The notes under the pieces were generated by a model. It was not told where the DNA came from. It made no database searches and saw nothing but the letters and a program-made list of their open reading frames with translations. From positions 1,868,501 through 1,932,500 of the forward strand of contig NZ_JAVLAT010000001.1 of the NCBI RefSeq assembly GCF_032190615.1: DNA of 64,000 nt. Direction: 5' to 3'. Positions 34,571 to 44,366 of this stretch are shown here, piece by piece; position 1 is the first letter of the stretch; each line of letters opens with the position of its first letter. Source of the DNA: Brucella pseudogrignonensis. GTDB taxonomy: Bacteria > Pseudomonadota > Alphaproteobacteria > Rhizobiales > Rhizobiaceae. Made by a program: the position numbers and the translations under genes.

Positions 34571-35257
34571 TTAAGCATCCGTCCAGATCGAAAGCGCTTC
34601 GATAACGTTTGGCAAGTCTTTATGGCGATGGATGACGGTTTCTGCACCGGCATCTGTTAGCTTGTCCGCATGACCCGGATAGGTGTGCGCGCCGCCAGTA
34701 AAGCCGATAACGCGCATTCCAGCAGCGCGGGCGCCTTGAATGCCATGCGCAGAATCTTCAATGACAATCACATCTGCCGGATCGACATCGAAATGCTTTG
34801 CCGCATGCAGGAAAACATCTGGCGCGGGCTTTGGCTTTTTCGTGCCGACTTCACGCGCCGAAAAGATATTTGGCTCAAACAGGTCGTAAAGACCAACGCG
34901 CTTGAGCATAAGATCAAGGCGAACGCTGGTTGAATTTGAGCAGATGCATTTTGGCAGGTTCAGTGCTTCAACAACTTCAACGATGTCTTCAATCGCCTGA
35001 ACTTCGTTTATGAGACGTTCATCAAGCAGCTTTTCTGACTTGTCGAGAAGCGATGCAGAAATAGGAATGCCAGCTTCGCGCTCTACAGTCAGGAGAATGT
35101 CCTGCCATGTCAGGCCTGCAAAACGCTCACCCACTTCGACGGCTTCAATCGGATATCCGGCTTCTGTCAGAAGTGCTGCATCGACTTCTGCGGCGATGAC
35201 TTCAGAGTCGACCAAAACGCCGTCGCAATCAAAAATAATCAGGGCTGGAGCTGCCAT
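34571..35257 (-). CDS. HAD-IA family phosphatase
   Basis: 228 residues similar to beta-phosphoglucomutase/phosphoglycolate-type enzymes. The nucleophile motif is IFDCDGVLVDSE (Asp near 9 and 11), motif II Ser/Thr in CSNSTSVRLD, the Lys in GTKKPKPAPDVF, and motif III in VIEDSAHGIQGARAAGM. The cap domain lies between residues 17 and 85. Substrate is a small phosphate ester and cannot be named. Divergent from the 43-residue gene at 35425. Confidence 0.88.
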   Translation of the reverse strand: MAAPALIIFDCDGVLVDSEVIAAEVDAALLTEAGYPIEAVEVGERFAGLTWQDILLTVEREAGIPISASLLDKSEKLLDERLINEVQAIEDIVEVVEALNLPKCICSNSTSVRLDLMLKRVGLYDLFEPNIFSAREVGTKKPKPAPDVFLHAAKHFDVDPADVIVIEDSAHGIQGARAAGMRVIGFTGGAHTYPGHADKLTDAGAETVIHRHKDLPNVIEALSIWTDA

Positions 35258-35424
35258 ATCAAAAGCCTTTGCTTGGGAGGTGTCGGGCGAGGATCACCCG
35301 CAAAACATTGCGGATGGGCTACAACTTTATGGCCAACAGGTCAAACTGTGCTGGGGCTGCTTCCGCAAAACATGGGAACGATGTTTGCGTTAAGCCGTTC
35401 CTTCTCTCCATGAAGGAGAAGTCT

Positions 35425-35556
35425 ATGCGTAAATCCGTTATGCTGTTTATTATCGCTATTGCCGTCGTTCTGGCGTTCATTTTTGCAACACCATATTATT
35501 ACAGCGTGACACCGGAAAATCGGGGCACAGAACCCGTAACCGAAACCTCCCAGTAA
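35425..35556 (+). CDS. small membrane-anchored protein
   Basis: 43 residues: one hydrophobic helix at the N-terminus (MLFIIAIAVVLAFIFATPYYY) followed by a short polar tail (SVTPENRGTEPVTE). Probably a single-pass membrane or secreted peptide. The ribosome site AAGGAG, 8 bases before the ATG at 35425, is strong. No family recognised. The stop directly abuts the stop of the convergent CLC gene. Confidence 0.65.
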   Translation: MRKSVMLFIIAIAVVLAFIFATPYYYSVTPENRGTEPVTETSQ

Positions 35557-37341
35557 TCAAACCTCGCCGGAAACTTCACGCCTGCGCCGATCCAGTTCTT
35601 CGCTGTAACGGCGTAACGTGTGCGCTTCGCTTAACAGACCGAGCACTTTGCGCTCCTGTGCGTTATTGATGACAGCGAGCGCTTCCGCTTCTGCCCGATC
35701 AAAGCGCACAACAGCTTCTTTCGCGTTCATCTGCGGCAGCAGGAACTCATCCTGATAGCGCAACAGCTCGCGGATACTGCGCGCTTCTTCTGTTTTGTCG
35801 AAGCTCTCTGAATAAGCCGCCGGTACGGGGATCATGCCAACATAATGGCCTTCGCTGTCCACCGCTATAACACGCTGTGTCGAGCCCAAAGGGAAATCAT
35901 GGCGGAAGGTTTCGATATCGGTATCTATCAACACCGTTTTAACGTCATGCCGCATCATGCGGTTAACAGTGAGGTTTCGGACCCAGCCGATATCATGAGC
36001 GGAGCGGATGGCTTCCCCACGCAAATGAAAACGCCAGGTTGCAAACGAGTAGCCGAAGGTTTTACGAACCATCATCGACGATGACACGACCGCCCCCAAC
36101 ACGAGCATTGCCAGCGGAAAATCGCCGGTAAGTTCAAGTGCGAGGAAGGTCATTGTCAGCGGACCGCCGATGATCGCCACTGCCATGGAACTCATGCCGA
36201 TGACGGCATAGGCTTCCGGCTCAAGCGTTAGTGGCAGGACATAGCCTGTCAGTGCCGCAAAAAGCTTTCCTGTGAGTGCGCCGAGAAACAGTGATGCGAA
36301 GAATAAGCCACCGCGAAACCCGGAGCCGATTGAAACAGCTGACGCAAGCGATTTGCTGAAAATTAGCAGCAGAAGCATGGGAATGGTCAAATGCGCATTC
36401 AGATCGAGATGCAGCGCACCGTGGCCGGATGCCAGAACCTGCGGAGAAACAAAGGCGATCATGCCGACAACCGCTCCACCAATGGCAGGCGCAAGGACAG
36501 TTGGCACAACGCTTTTGCGAGCAACCCGCTCAACAGTGGTAACACCACGCATGATTAGAATAGCGATACCCGCCGCCAGAAAGCCAAGCACAAGTGCAGG
36601 CAAATAATCGCGTGCGGCAATCCCATCAAGTTGCCCGATATGAATGACAAGCGGTGCGCCACCGATAGCTTGTGTAACGAGCATTCCGACGATTGCGGCC
36701 ACAACAACCGGAGCCAGCGTTGCAATCGAATAGACGCCAATAATCAGCTCAAACGCATAGAATGCGCCGGTCAGCGGCGCGTTGAATGCACTTGCAATCG
36801 CTGCTGCTGCCCCACAGCCCACAAGCGTGCGCAAATCGGCCCGGCGCAGTTTCAGCGCGCGCCCTATGCGGGAAGCAAAGCCACTCGAAAGCTGTGTATA
36901 GGCGGCTTCCAGACCTACTGATGCGCCAAATCCATTGGAAATAAGGTTTTGTCCGACAAGGATGAAACTGTCGGTCAGCGACAGGTGGCCGCCATGCAGC
37001 GCATTGGCTTCGATCGGGTCGACGATGGGTTTTTTGCGCCACCGTGCCAACACCCATATCACGATGCCCATGAGAATGCCGCCCGCGACGGGTGCAATAT
37101 ATGCGGTGGTGCTTAGTTGCGATGCGGAACTCAATCGCTCGCCATCAGCGAGACCAAACAGCGCCTGATGCATCCATTGCGAAATGCCTGCAATCGCTGC
37201 CACGGCAAGCGCGGATATAATGCCAATGACTGCACCTGCGATGACCAATCCGATTTCGCTGCCACGCACAAGCGCACGCATGCGGAAGGGCACAAACAAC
37301 ACCCGCAAATATCGGTTATGACGCAACTCGTTGATATTCAT
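35557..37341 (-). CDS. CLC-family chloride channel/transporter
   Basis: About 594 residues: ten or more membrane helices (35-440) and a C-terminal pair of CBS-like modules (about 455-575, VNRMMRHDVKTVLID and VIAVDSEGHYVGMIPV). The ion-path motif GFRGGLFF is present. The usual GREGP loop reads GASVGLEA, so the gating Glu of antiporters appears replaced by Val; that would suit a channel. Start is taken at ATG 37341; a GTG three codons upstream is possible and neither has a strong ribosome site. Function: anion movement across the inner membrane. Confidence 0.85.
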   Translation of the reverse strand: MNINELRHNRYLRVLFVPFRMRALVRGSEIGLVIAGAVIGIISALAVAAIAGISQWMHQALFGLADGERLSSASQLSTTAYIAPVAGGILMGIVIWVLARWRKKPIVDPIEANALHGGHLSLTDSFILVGQNLISNGFGASVGLEAAYTQLSSGFASRIGRALKLRRADLRTLVGCGAAAAIASAFNAPLTGAFYAFELIIGVYSIATLAPVVVAAIVGMLVTQAIGGAPLVIHIGQLDGIAARDYLPALVLGFLAAGIAILIMRGVTTVERVARKSVVPTVLAPAIGGAVVGMIAFVSPQVLASGHGALHLDLNAHLTIPMLLLLIFSKSLASAVSIGSGFRGGLFFASLFLGALTGKLFAALTGYVLPLTLEPEAYAVIGMSSMAVAIIGGPLTMTFLALELTGDFPLAMLVLGAVVSSSMMVRKTFGYSFATWRFHLRGEAIRSAHDIGWVRNLTVNRMMRHDVKTVLIDTDIETFRHDFPLGSTQRVIAVDSEGHYVGMIPVPAAYSESFDKTEEARSIRELLRYQDEFLLPQMNAKEAVVRFDRAEAEALAVINNAQERKVLGLLSEAHTLRRYSEELDRRRREVSGEV

Positions 37342-37532
37342 GGCCCGCACATCAAGAAAAGCAAATCAGTTTAGGTGCGATCATAGGCAAAAACGAATAA
37401 CCAAGCCTTAGTAATTGCACCGGATTTGGTTGGTGAACTGCAATTTATTGACGGCATTAATATGGCTGGAAGAAAACTGTCAAAGCCTAAGCGTTACCAA
37501 AAGCGCCGGAAACCCGGGGTTTTTGCTGGAAA

Positions 37533-37583
37533 TTAAGAAAAGGTTTACAATTTCAATCACTTGGCGTTAACCGCATATTTACC
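37533..37583 (+). promoter_or_regulatory. two CtrA-like boxes before ccrM
   Basis: TTAA-N7-TTTAC occurs twice: TTAA 37533-37536 with TTTAC 37544-37548, and TTAA 37567-37570 with TTTACC 37578-37583. The CtrA consensus is TTAA-N7-TTAA(C), so each has one mismatch. They are 34 bases apart and end 55 bases before the ccrM start. CtrA control of ccrM is established in Caulobacter and reported for Brucella. Confidence 0.6.
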
Positions 37584-37614
37584 CTGTTCAGTAACCATAA
37601 GGACAAGTTTTTAG

Positions 37615-38772
<1,158 letters not shown>

Positions 38773-38817
38773 ATTATTTACGGATTACTATCGGACGACC
38801 TCCAACAAAGTCTGATG

Positions 38818-38855
38818 AAAAGACCCTCGAAACAATCTGTTTCGAGGGTCTTTTT
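38818..38855. terminator. bidirectional terminator between ccrM and a HAD gene
   Basis: AAAAGACCCTCGAAACA (38818-38834) pairs perfectly with TGTTTCGAGGGTCTTTT (38838-38854); A and T runs on both sides. It serves ccrM (+) and the convergent HAD gene (-). Confidence 0.92.
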
Positions 38856-38871
38856 CTTGGGACTTGTTTGC

Positions 38872-39486
38872 CTAGAAAGACAGGCCGAGGCGTTTCAAAT
38901 CGTCGGCAAGCTTTGCTGCGCTGGTGAAGTGCACGGCCTGCCAGCCCGCCGCTTTTGCACCCTCAACATTGGCTGGGCTGTCATCGATAAACAGCGTCGC
39001 AGCCGGATCGAGATCAAAGCTTGCAACATGATGCTCATAAATTTCGCGGTCTGGTTTCAGCATGCGAATATCGCCAGAAACCGTCACGCCACGGCTCTCG
39101 GTCAGAAACGGAAAGCGTGCCTGTGCTTCGCGCAGCGTGTCGGAAGCAAAATTGGTCAGCATCGTCACGTCATTGCCGTGAGCAATCAAGCCACGCAAGA
39201 TCACAACGCTGTCTTCGTAAGCGTGTGGAACCATCAGATTCCAGTTTTGTCGGAATGTTTTTATGTGTTCACTGCGCTCAGGATGTTCATTGATCAGCAG
39301 CGCTTCGGCGTCCTGCCAGCTGCGTCCGCGATCTTGTTCTATATTCCATGCGCTGGTGCAGATGTTTTCCAGAAACCACTGACGTTCCTGTGCATCCGGG
39401 ATTGTTTCCAGATAAGCGAGTTCTGGATCATAATGCAGAAGCACTCTGCCAATATCGAAAACGACGTGCCGGACTGGAGTGATCAA
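38872..39486 (-). CDS. HAD phosphatase, YihX-like
   Basis: 204 residues from a TTG start. Motif I is VVFDIGRVLLHYDPE, the FDxGxV form of YihX/epoxide-hydrolase-like HAD enzymes; motif II is TNFASDT, the Lys is in MLKPDREIYEH, and motif III is FIDDSPANVEGAKAAGW. The TTG at 39484-39486 overlaps the mutY stop by 4 bases (TTGA) and has AAGGACG upstream, so the start is supported by coupling; the open frame continues upstream inside mutY, but there is no ribosome site there. Substrate unknown. Confidence 0.83.
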   Translation of the reverse strand: MITPVRHVVFDIGRVLLHYDPELAYLETIPDAQERQWFLENICTSAWNIEQDRGRSWQDAEALLINEHPERSEHIKTFRQNWNLMVPHAYEDSVVILRGLIAHGNDVTMLTNFASDTLREAQARFPFLTESRGVTVSGDIRMLKPDREIYEHHVASFDLDPAATLFIDDSPANVEGAKAAGWQAVHFTSAAKLADDLKRLGLSF

Positions 39487-40577
39487 GGTTTCGTCCTTCT
39501 CTTTTTGAAAGCTTCTGGAATAGCAGCCGTGATTGCTTTTTTCATGACGGTTGGAAGTGCTTCGCCTTCCAGTTCTGACGGTGCAGACCACCAGCCATCA
39601 ATATCATTGCGTTTGGCCGTATTGCTGAGTGAATAGACAGATAGGCGCAATTCAAAATGCGTGAAGATATGCGTGATGCTGCCTGCCGACTGCCAGCTGG
39701 CGGAGAAGGGCGCGGCGTTGATCGTTGCGTCGCCGTCACTGCGTGCGGTCCATGCGCTGCCGGGAACTTCGGTCATTCCAGCCAGCAGACCTTCGCCTTT
39801 GCGCTTGCGCAGCAGTACCGATCCATCTTCTGCAATGGCGATAAAAGCGGCGCCCGTTCGTACCGGCTTTGCCACTTTGGGTGCTTTGACCGGAAAAGTT
39901 TCGGGATCGTGATGCGCGAGCGCTTCACAATCATCGTTGACCGGACAGATAGCACAAGCAGGGCGGCGCGGCGTACAGATGGTTGCGCCTAGGTCCATCA
40001 CAGCCTGCGCAAAATCTCCGGGCCGGTCATGCGGAGTCAACTCGCCCATGCGAATACGAATTTCTGCTTTTGCAGAAGGCAGAGGTGTGTCGATAGCATA
40101 GAGGCGCGAGATAACGCGCTCAACATTACCGTCGACAACTGCTGCGGGCTCTCCGAAGGCAATGGCTGCAATGGCAGCGGATGTGTAATCGCCGATACCC
40201 GGCAATTCTTTTAATCGAGCTGCGGTTGAGGGGAACTTGCCGTTATAATTTGCCGCGATTAAATCCGCACATTTCTTGAGATTGCGCGCACGTGAATAAT
40301 AGCCCAAACCAGCCCAGGCACGAAGAATATCGTCTTCACTGGCCGCCGCCATGGATTCAACGTTCGGCCATAAAGCTACGAACTTGTTGAAATAGGATTT
40401 GACTGCCTCAACGGTTGTTTGTTGCAGCATTATTTCCGATAACCATACGCGGTAGGGATCGGATTTTATGCCACGCGCGTGTTCTGGTGGGGTGATTCGC
40501 CATGGTAAGATACGGTGATGGCGATCATACCATTTTAAAATAGCCGTCGTCTGATTGGATTCAACTGCACTCAGCAT
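39483..40577 (-). CDS. mutY: A/G-specific adenine glycosylase MutY
   Basis: Removes adenine mispaired with 8-oxoguanine. 364 residues. HhH-GPD fold with LPGIGDYTSAAIAAIAF and the catalytic Asp in VDGNVERVISRL; the 4Fe-4S cluster Cys are CTPRRPACAICPVNDDC with spacing 6-2-5. The C-terminal MutT-like domain (AAFIAIAEDGSVLLRKRKGEG) recognises 8-oxoG. Its stop overlaps the HAD gene's start. Confidence 0.95.
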   Translation of the reverse strand: MLSAVESNQTTAILKWYDRHHRILPWRITPPEHARGIKSDPYRVWLSEIMLQQTTVEAVKSYFNKFVALWPNVESMAAASEDDILRAWAGLGYYSRARNLKKCADLIAANYNGKFPSTAARLKELPGIGDYTSAAIAAIAFGEPAAVVDGNVERVISRLYAIDTPLPSAKAEIRIRMGELTPHDRPGDFAQAVMDLGATICTPRRPACAICPVNDDCEALAHHDPETFPVKAPKVAKPVRTGAAFIAIAEDGSVLLRKRKGEGLLAGMTEVPGSAWTARSDGDATINAAPFSASWQSAGSITHIFTHFELRLSVYSLSNTAKRNDIDGWWSAPSELEGEALPTVMKKAITAAIPEAFKKRRTKP

Positions 40578-40702
40578 TGGGGTTATATAGTCCGACCTCT
40601 AGATTGATCCTGCAAACTTTGATTAACGCCCTGTTTTGGGAATTGATATAAAAACAAATCGCAGTGGATGCGGCACTTTATGACAGTTAGGCTTTGAACA
40701 AT

Positions 40703-41503
40703 ATGGGGCAAAAATATTCAGATGAAAGTTCGCGCGTGAGTAATTGCGTCCCGGTTTATGTGATCAATCTTGCGCGTTCCAGACAGCGCTGGGAAGACTT
40801 GAAGATGAGCGCTGACCAATTTGGCATTGAGCTTCGCCGAATTGAAGCGGTTGAGGGCAGGCTGCTAAAAGACAATGAACTGGGAAATCTTGATGAAGCC
40901 GCTTTTCGACGCCGTCATGGCAAAATAGTGCTTCCTGCGGAGATTGGCTGCTATTTCAGCCATATTAAAGCCCTCGAGGCAATTATTGCTTCTGCTGAGC
41001 CGCATGCTATCATCATTGAAGACGATGTGCGGTTCACACAGGATTTTTTGCCATTTATTGATGGTGCAATAAAATTACGTGGCTGGGACGTTATTAAGCT
41101 TATTAATCATCGGATGTCTGCGTTTCGACGTTCTGGAACGGTCATTGATGGGTTTTCAGTTGGACGCAGTCTGCATGGACCTTTAGGCAGCTCTGCCGCG
41201 TATCTTTTGACAAGAGAGGGGGCAAGAAAACTGCTTTCTGCGATAAAGCCAATGTCGCTGCCTTATGATGTTGCGATGGAGCGTGGCTGGGATGGGAATT
41301 ATGAGCTGTTCATAACCGATCAGTCGCCAGTAGAACTGTCAGATGTTGCTATTTCAACAATCGCTGAAGGGCGCGAAACTTACGCCAAAACACGTTTGCC
41401 TCCCCATAAAAGGATTACCACACTCGTCTTTCGAACAACTGACTACATCAAGCGAATCGCTTACGCTTTAAGAATGAAGCGTTTGAAAGAGGCGGAGGAA
41501 TGA
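40703..41503 (+). CDS. glycosyltransferase family 25 protein
   Basis: 266 residues of the LOS glycosyltransferase GT25 family, which add galactose or related sugars to lipooligosaccharide. N-terminal PVYVINLARSRQRWEDL, the internal EIGCYFSHIKALEAI and the acidic IIEDDVRFTQDFL (EDD) are the family marks. The stop overlaps the next ATG (ATGA), so it is coupled to the O-antigen-ligase-like gene. Start is the ATG at 40703; its ribosome site is weak. The acceptor glycan is not known. Confidence 0.85.
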   Translation: MGQKYSDESSRVSNCVPVYVINLARSRQRWEDLKMSADQFGIELRRIEAVEGRLLKDNELGNLDEAAFRRRHGKIVLPAEIGCYFSHIKALEAIIASAEPHAIIIEDDVRFTQDFLPFIDGAIKLRGWDVIKLINHRMSAFRRSGTVIDGFSVGRSLHGPLGSSAAYLLTREGARKLLSAIKPMSLPYDVAMERGWDGNYELFITDQSPVELSDVAISTIAEGRETYAKTRLPPHKRITTLVFRTTDYIKRIAYALRMKRLKEAEE

Positions 41504-42747
41504 GTTTTTTAAAGAAGTCGTTCCTAACACGTCGGAAGATCGATCATTGGGCGTTAGCCGTGGCGTCTGCGGCCATGCCCATTAGGCTTGGTTTAGGGCC
41601 GATCCTGCTGTTTGTGTTTTCTTGTCTTGGCATTTATCTCGCTGCTGCTCGACATAATACGACAAGACTCTTTGCCAAGAAGTTTTATATTTTCATCCTT
41701 CTTTATGCCGCTTGGTCTATCGGACTTATTCTTTATCGGGGAGAACCTTTTTCCGATAACCGGCAGATTGGATACACACTACTGATCGCTGTCTTTGCCT
41801 TCGCCGGGGCCGGCATGGTTCTTGTCAAAGACCCGTTGCGTTCTTATGTCCTTGGAGCGCGAGCAGGTGTTATTCTGACCATACTGGCCGTTATTTATCT
41901 GGTATTTACCGAAGGTGGTCGTATTGGCGTCGGCGGCAATCAAGCTGTGTTTGCTTTTGTTGCTGGCGTTGCGGCAATATCTGCGGCCATTCCCGTTTCC
42001 AAAGCACCACGCTATTTACCGAATGGGCCACATTGGCTGGTTCTTGGATTTGCGGCTGTGCTGACATCTGAAACGCGCGCTGTGATCGTTGTTTTGCCGA
42101 TATTTGCGGCCATTGAAATCGTACTTTTTCTTCGAAAATATAATCTCAAGCAACAGAGCGCAGTATATCTGGCCCTCACGGCTGCACTTGCTGCGCTGAT
42201 TGTCGTTGGCCCGTTAGGTGAGGTGATTTCCAAACGGTTTGGAGGCATCGTTGAATATTACGACAGCGGTGATAGCTCAAAATGGGAGGATAAACTTTCT
42301 GCTGATATTCGTGAGGTGATGTGGAAAAGCGCAGTCGTGATTATCAAAGCGCATCCGATTGCAGGCGTTGGATCCTATGGCAAAATGAATATGGTGCGAC
42401 AGGAGGCGGGTGAACAGGCTCCGATGCTGAAAGGCTTCCGACATGTGCACAATACAGTGCTCGATGAACTGTTGAATGACGGGATTGTCGGCCTGTTTTT
42501 CATGTTTGCAGCCTTTATCGCGGTGTTCATTTATCTGTGGCGAAACGCTGATAGCTGGGCAATGCGGCGAGCGCTGATTTATTTCGCCTTTATTTGTGCC
42601 AGCTACGGCATGTTGCATAACCCATTGCTGCATGAAGTTACGATCGCATCTACTATGTTCTTCATCGCTGCGTTAAATGCTGCTGCTTCAAGACGCATTA
42701 TGGCTCTGCGTCGCGTTGGCCTTACCAACTCCATGTGCAGGAAATAA
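41500..42747 (+). CDS. O-antigen-ligase-like membrane protein
   Basis: 415 residues with about ten to twelve membrane helices. The O-antigen ligase/polymerase pattern is seen: an Arg in SETRAVIVVLP, the large periplasmic loop (about 245-315, with VEYYDSGDSSKWEDKLSADI and HPIAGVGSYGKMN) and the HVHNTVLDELLNDGIVGL motif near residue 315. WaaL-type proteins transfer polysaccharide to lipid A core, and Wzy-type proteins polymerise repeats; which one this is cannot be told. Overlaps the GT25 gene by 4 bases and is followed by the epimerase after 5 bases. Confidence 0.83.
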   Translation: MSFLKKSFLTRRKIDHWALAVASAAMPIRLGLGPILLFVFSCLGIYLAAARHNTTRLFAKKFYIFILLYAAWSIGLILYRGEPFSDNRQIGYTLLIAVFAFAGAGMVLVKDPLRSYVLGARAGVILTILAVIYLVFTEGGRIGVGGNQAVFAFVAGVAAISAAIPVSKAPRYLPNGPHWLVLGFAAVLTSETRAVIVVLPIFAAIEIVLFLRKYNLKQQSAVYLALTAALAALIVVGPLGEVISKRFGGIVEYYDSGDSSKWEDKLSADIREVMWKSAVVIIKAHPIAGVGSYGKMNMVRQEAGEQAPMLKGFRHVHNTVLDELLNDGIVGLFFMFAAFIAVFIYLWRNADSWAMRRALIYFAFICASYGMLHNPLLHEVTIASTMFFIAALNAAASRRIMALRRVGLTNSMCRK

Positions 42748-42752
42748 TATCT

Positions 42753-43730
42753 ATGAAAGCAATCGTGACGGGTGCCGCTGGCTTCATCGGCTACCATACG
42801 GCAGCGCGCCTTCTGGATGAAGGCTGGCAGGTTGTTGGCGTTGATAATCTCAACGATTATTATCAGGTAGACCTCAAAGATACCCGCCTGTCTAAGTTGA
42901 ATACGCGCGATGGTTTTCGCTTTGCACAGGCGGATATTTCGGATGCGGAAGCCTTTAGTGCTGCGATTGGTGCTGATCGCGATGCTGATGTGATTGTGCA
43001 TCTCGCGGCGCAAGCAGGTGTACGCTATTCGATCGAAAATCCTGCCGCCTATGTTTCGGCCAATGTCATGGGGCAGGTGAGCGTGTTTGAAACGGCGCTG
43101 CAGCTCGAAAAGCGTCCGCCGGTTGTGTATGCCAGCTCATCGTCGGTCTATGGCGCAAACGAAAAAATCCCGTTTTCTGAAAGTGACGCTGTTGACCATC
43201 CGGTCTCGGTCTATGCCGCCACAAAGCGCTCAGGTGAGCTTCTCGCCGTATCTTACAAGCATGTTCACGGCCTGCACTCGACGGGTTTGCGTTTCTTTAC
43301 GGTTTATGGGCCATTTGGACGTCCAGATATGGCGCCGTGGCTGTTTACATCGGCTATCCTCAAAGGCGAGCCGATCCGCGTTTTCAACAATGGTGAAATG
43401 CAGCGCGATTTCACATTTGTAGACGATATCGTCAGCGGCGTTTTGGGCGCAGTAAAACGGATTATTGAGCAACCGGAAGATACAGCACCAGTTTATAACC
43501 TCGGCAACAATCGCCCAGTTATGCTCAATGATTTCATTGCAGCGATTGAAAAAGCATGTGGCAAGCAAGCTATCCGCAAGCTTGTGCCGATGCCCGCTGC
43601 TGATGTTCCGCGCACCTATGCAGATATTAGGCTGGCAGCGCGCGATCTCGGCTTCAGCCCTAAAACCACTTTGGATGAAGGTATTCCTTTGTTTGTTGAG
43701 TGGTTTCGCGGCTATAATGGGACGCGATGA
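42753..43730 (+). CDS. lpsL: UDP-glucuronate 4-epimerase
   Basis: 325 residues, NAD-dependent SDR epimerase. The cofactor loop GAAGFIG is at residues 7-13; GVDNLNDYYQVDLKDTRL is the typical UDP-glucuronate-epimerase stretch; catalytic Ser is in YASSSSVYG and Y-x3-K in YAATKRSGE. It would make UDP-galacturonate for surface glycans. ATG 42753 has AGGA about 10 bases upstream, preferred to a GTG six codons earlier. Ends with a 4-base overlap with the DciA-like gene, although that gene is unrelated in function. Confidence 0.88.
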   Translation: MKAIVTGAAGFIGYHTAARLLDEGWQVVGVDNLNDYYQVDLKDTRLSKLNTRDGFRFAQADISDAEAFSAAIGADRDADVIVHLAAQAGVRYSIENPAAYVSANVMGQVSVFETALQLEKRPPVVYASSSSVYGANEKIPFSESDAVDHPVSVYAATKRSGELLAVSYKHVHGLHSTGLRFFTVYGPFGRPDMAPWLFTSAILKGEPIRVFNNGEMQRDFTFVDDIVSGVLGAVKRIIEQPEDTAPVYNLGNNRPVMLNDFIAAIEKACGKQAIRKLVPMPAADVPRTYADIRLAARDLGFSPKTTLDEGIPLFVEWFRGYNGTR

Positions 43731-44236
43731 ACGAACGCAAACCAAAACGAGGCTTCCGCCCGCTGGCCGATATGACGTCTGGTCTGATGGATCCGATGTT
43801 ACAAAAACGTGCGGGCATCAGCCTCTCACTGCTGCAATCATGGGAAGATATTGTCGGCCCGGCAATAGGTAGCTCTTCGCGGCCGCTGCGTATTGTATGG
43901 CCAAGACGTTTGCATCAGGACGAACCTTTCAATCCGGCAACGCTCATTATCGCCTGCGAAGGCTTTGCAGCCCTTCAGATTCAGCATGAGACAGGCGAAA
44001 TCATCAGCCGTGTGAATGGCTTTCTGGGTTTCTCTGCGATTGGTCGTATCAAGATAGAGCAGAAGCCGCCTGCGATTGATTTCAGACGCAAGCCAAAACG
44101 TCTTGCACCTCTGGCACCCTCCGAAGAGCGGCGCATTGATAAGGTGACGGATGGTATCGAGGATGATGCACTAAGAGCAGCTCTGGCTCGGCTTGGCAAA
44201 AATATACTCGCTGAAAAGCGCGCTACAAAGAAGTAG
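43727..44236 (+). CDS. DUF721 (DciA-like) protein
   Basis: 169 residues. The DUF721 core runs from residue 20 to 105 (LLQSWEDIVGPAIGSSSRPLRIVWP, ATLIIACEGFAALQIQHETGEIISRVNGFLG). DciA proteins load the replicative helicase DnaB in bacteria that lack DnaC; alphaproteobacterial members are shorter or divergent, so the role here is inferred. Start ATG overlaps the epimerase stop. Downstream lies a DsbA-like gene and then smc. Confidence 0.85.
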   Translation: MNERKPKRGFRPLADMTSGLMDPMLQKRAGISLSLLQSWEDIVGPAIGSSSRPLRIVWPRRLHQDEPFNPATLIIACEGFAALQIQHETGEIISRVNGFLGFSAIGRIKIEQKPPAIDFRRKPKRLAPLAPSEERRIDKVTDGIEDDALRAALARLGKNILAEKRATKK

Positions 44237-44275
44237 CATCATTTGCCATAAATTTGATTTAAGGTTGTTGTTGAA

Positions 44276-44290
44276 CTTGATTTGATCAAG
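44276..44290. promoter_or_regulatory. inverted repeat CTTGAT-N3-ATCAAG before the DsbA-like gene
   Basis: CTTGAT (44276-44281) and ATCAAG (44285-44290) with a 3-base centre, 77 bases before the DsbA-like start. Possible operator; the spacing is one base short of the FNR/FixK box. Confidence 0.35.
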
Positions 44291-44366
44291 CAAGGGCTGG
44301 TGATTGCCCGCGCGCCACCTTAAATTGTCTTTAAAAGTCAACATTGAAACAGGACTGGATGATTCG

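Noticed and set aside
44276..44290. FNR/FixK box before the DsbA-like gene
   Set aside because: TTGAT-N3-ATCAA has a 3-base centre; the box needs four. Kept only as a generic inverted repeat.
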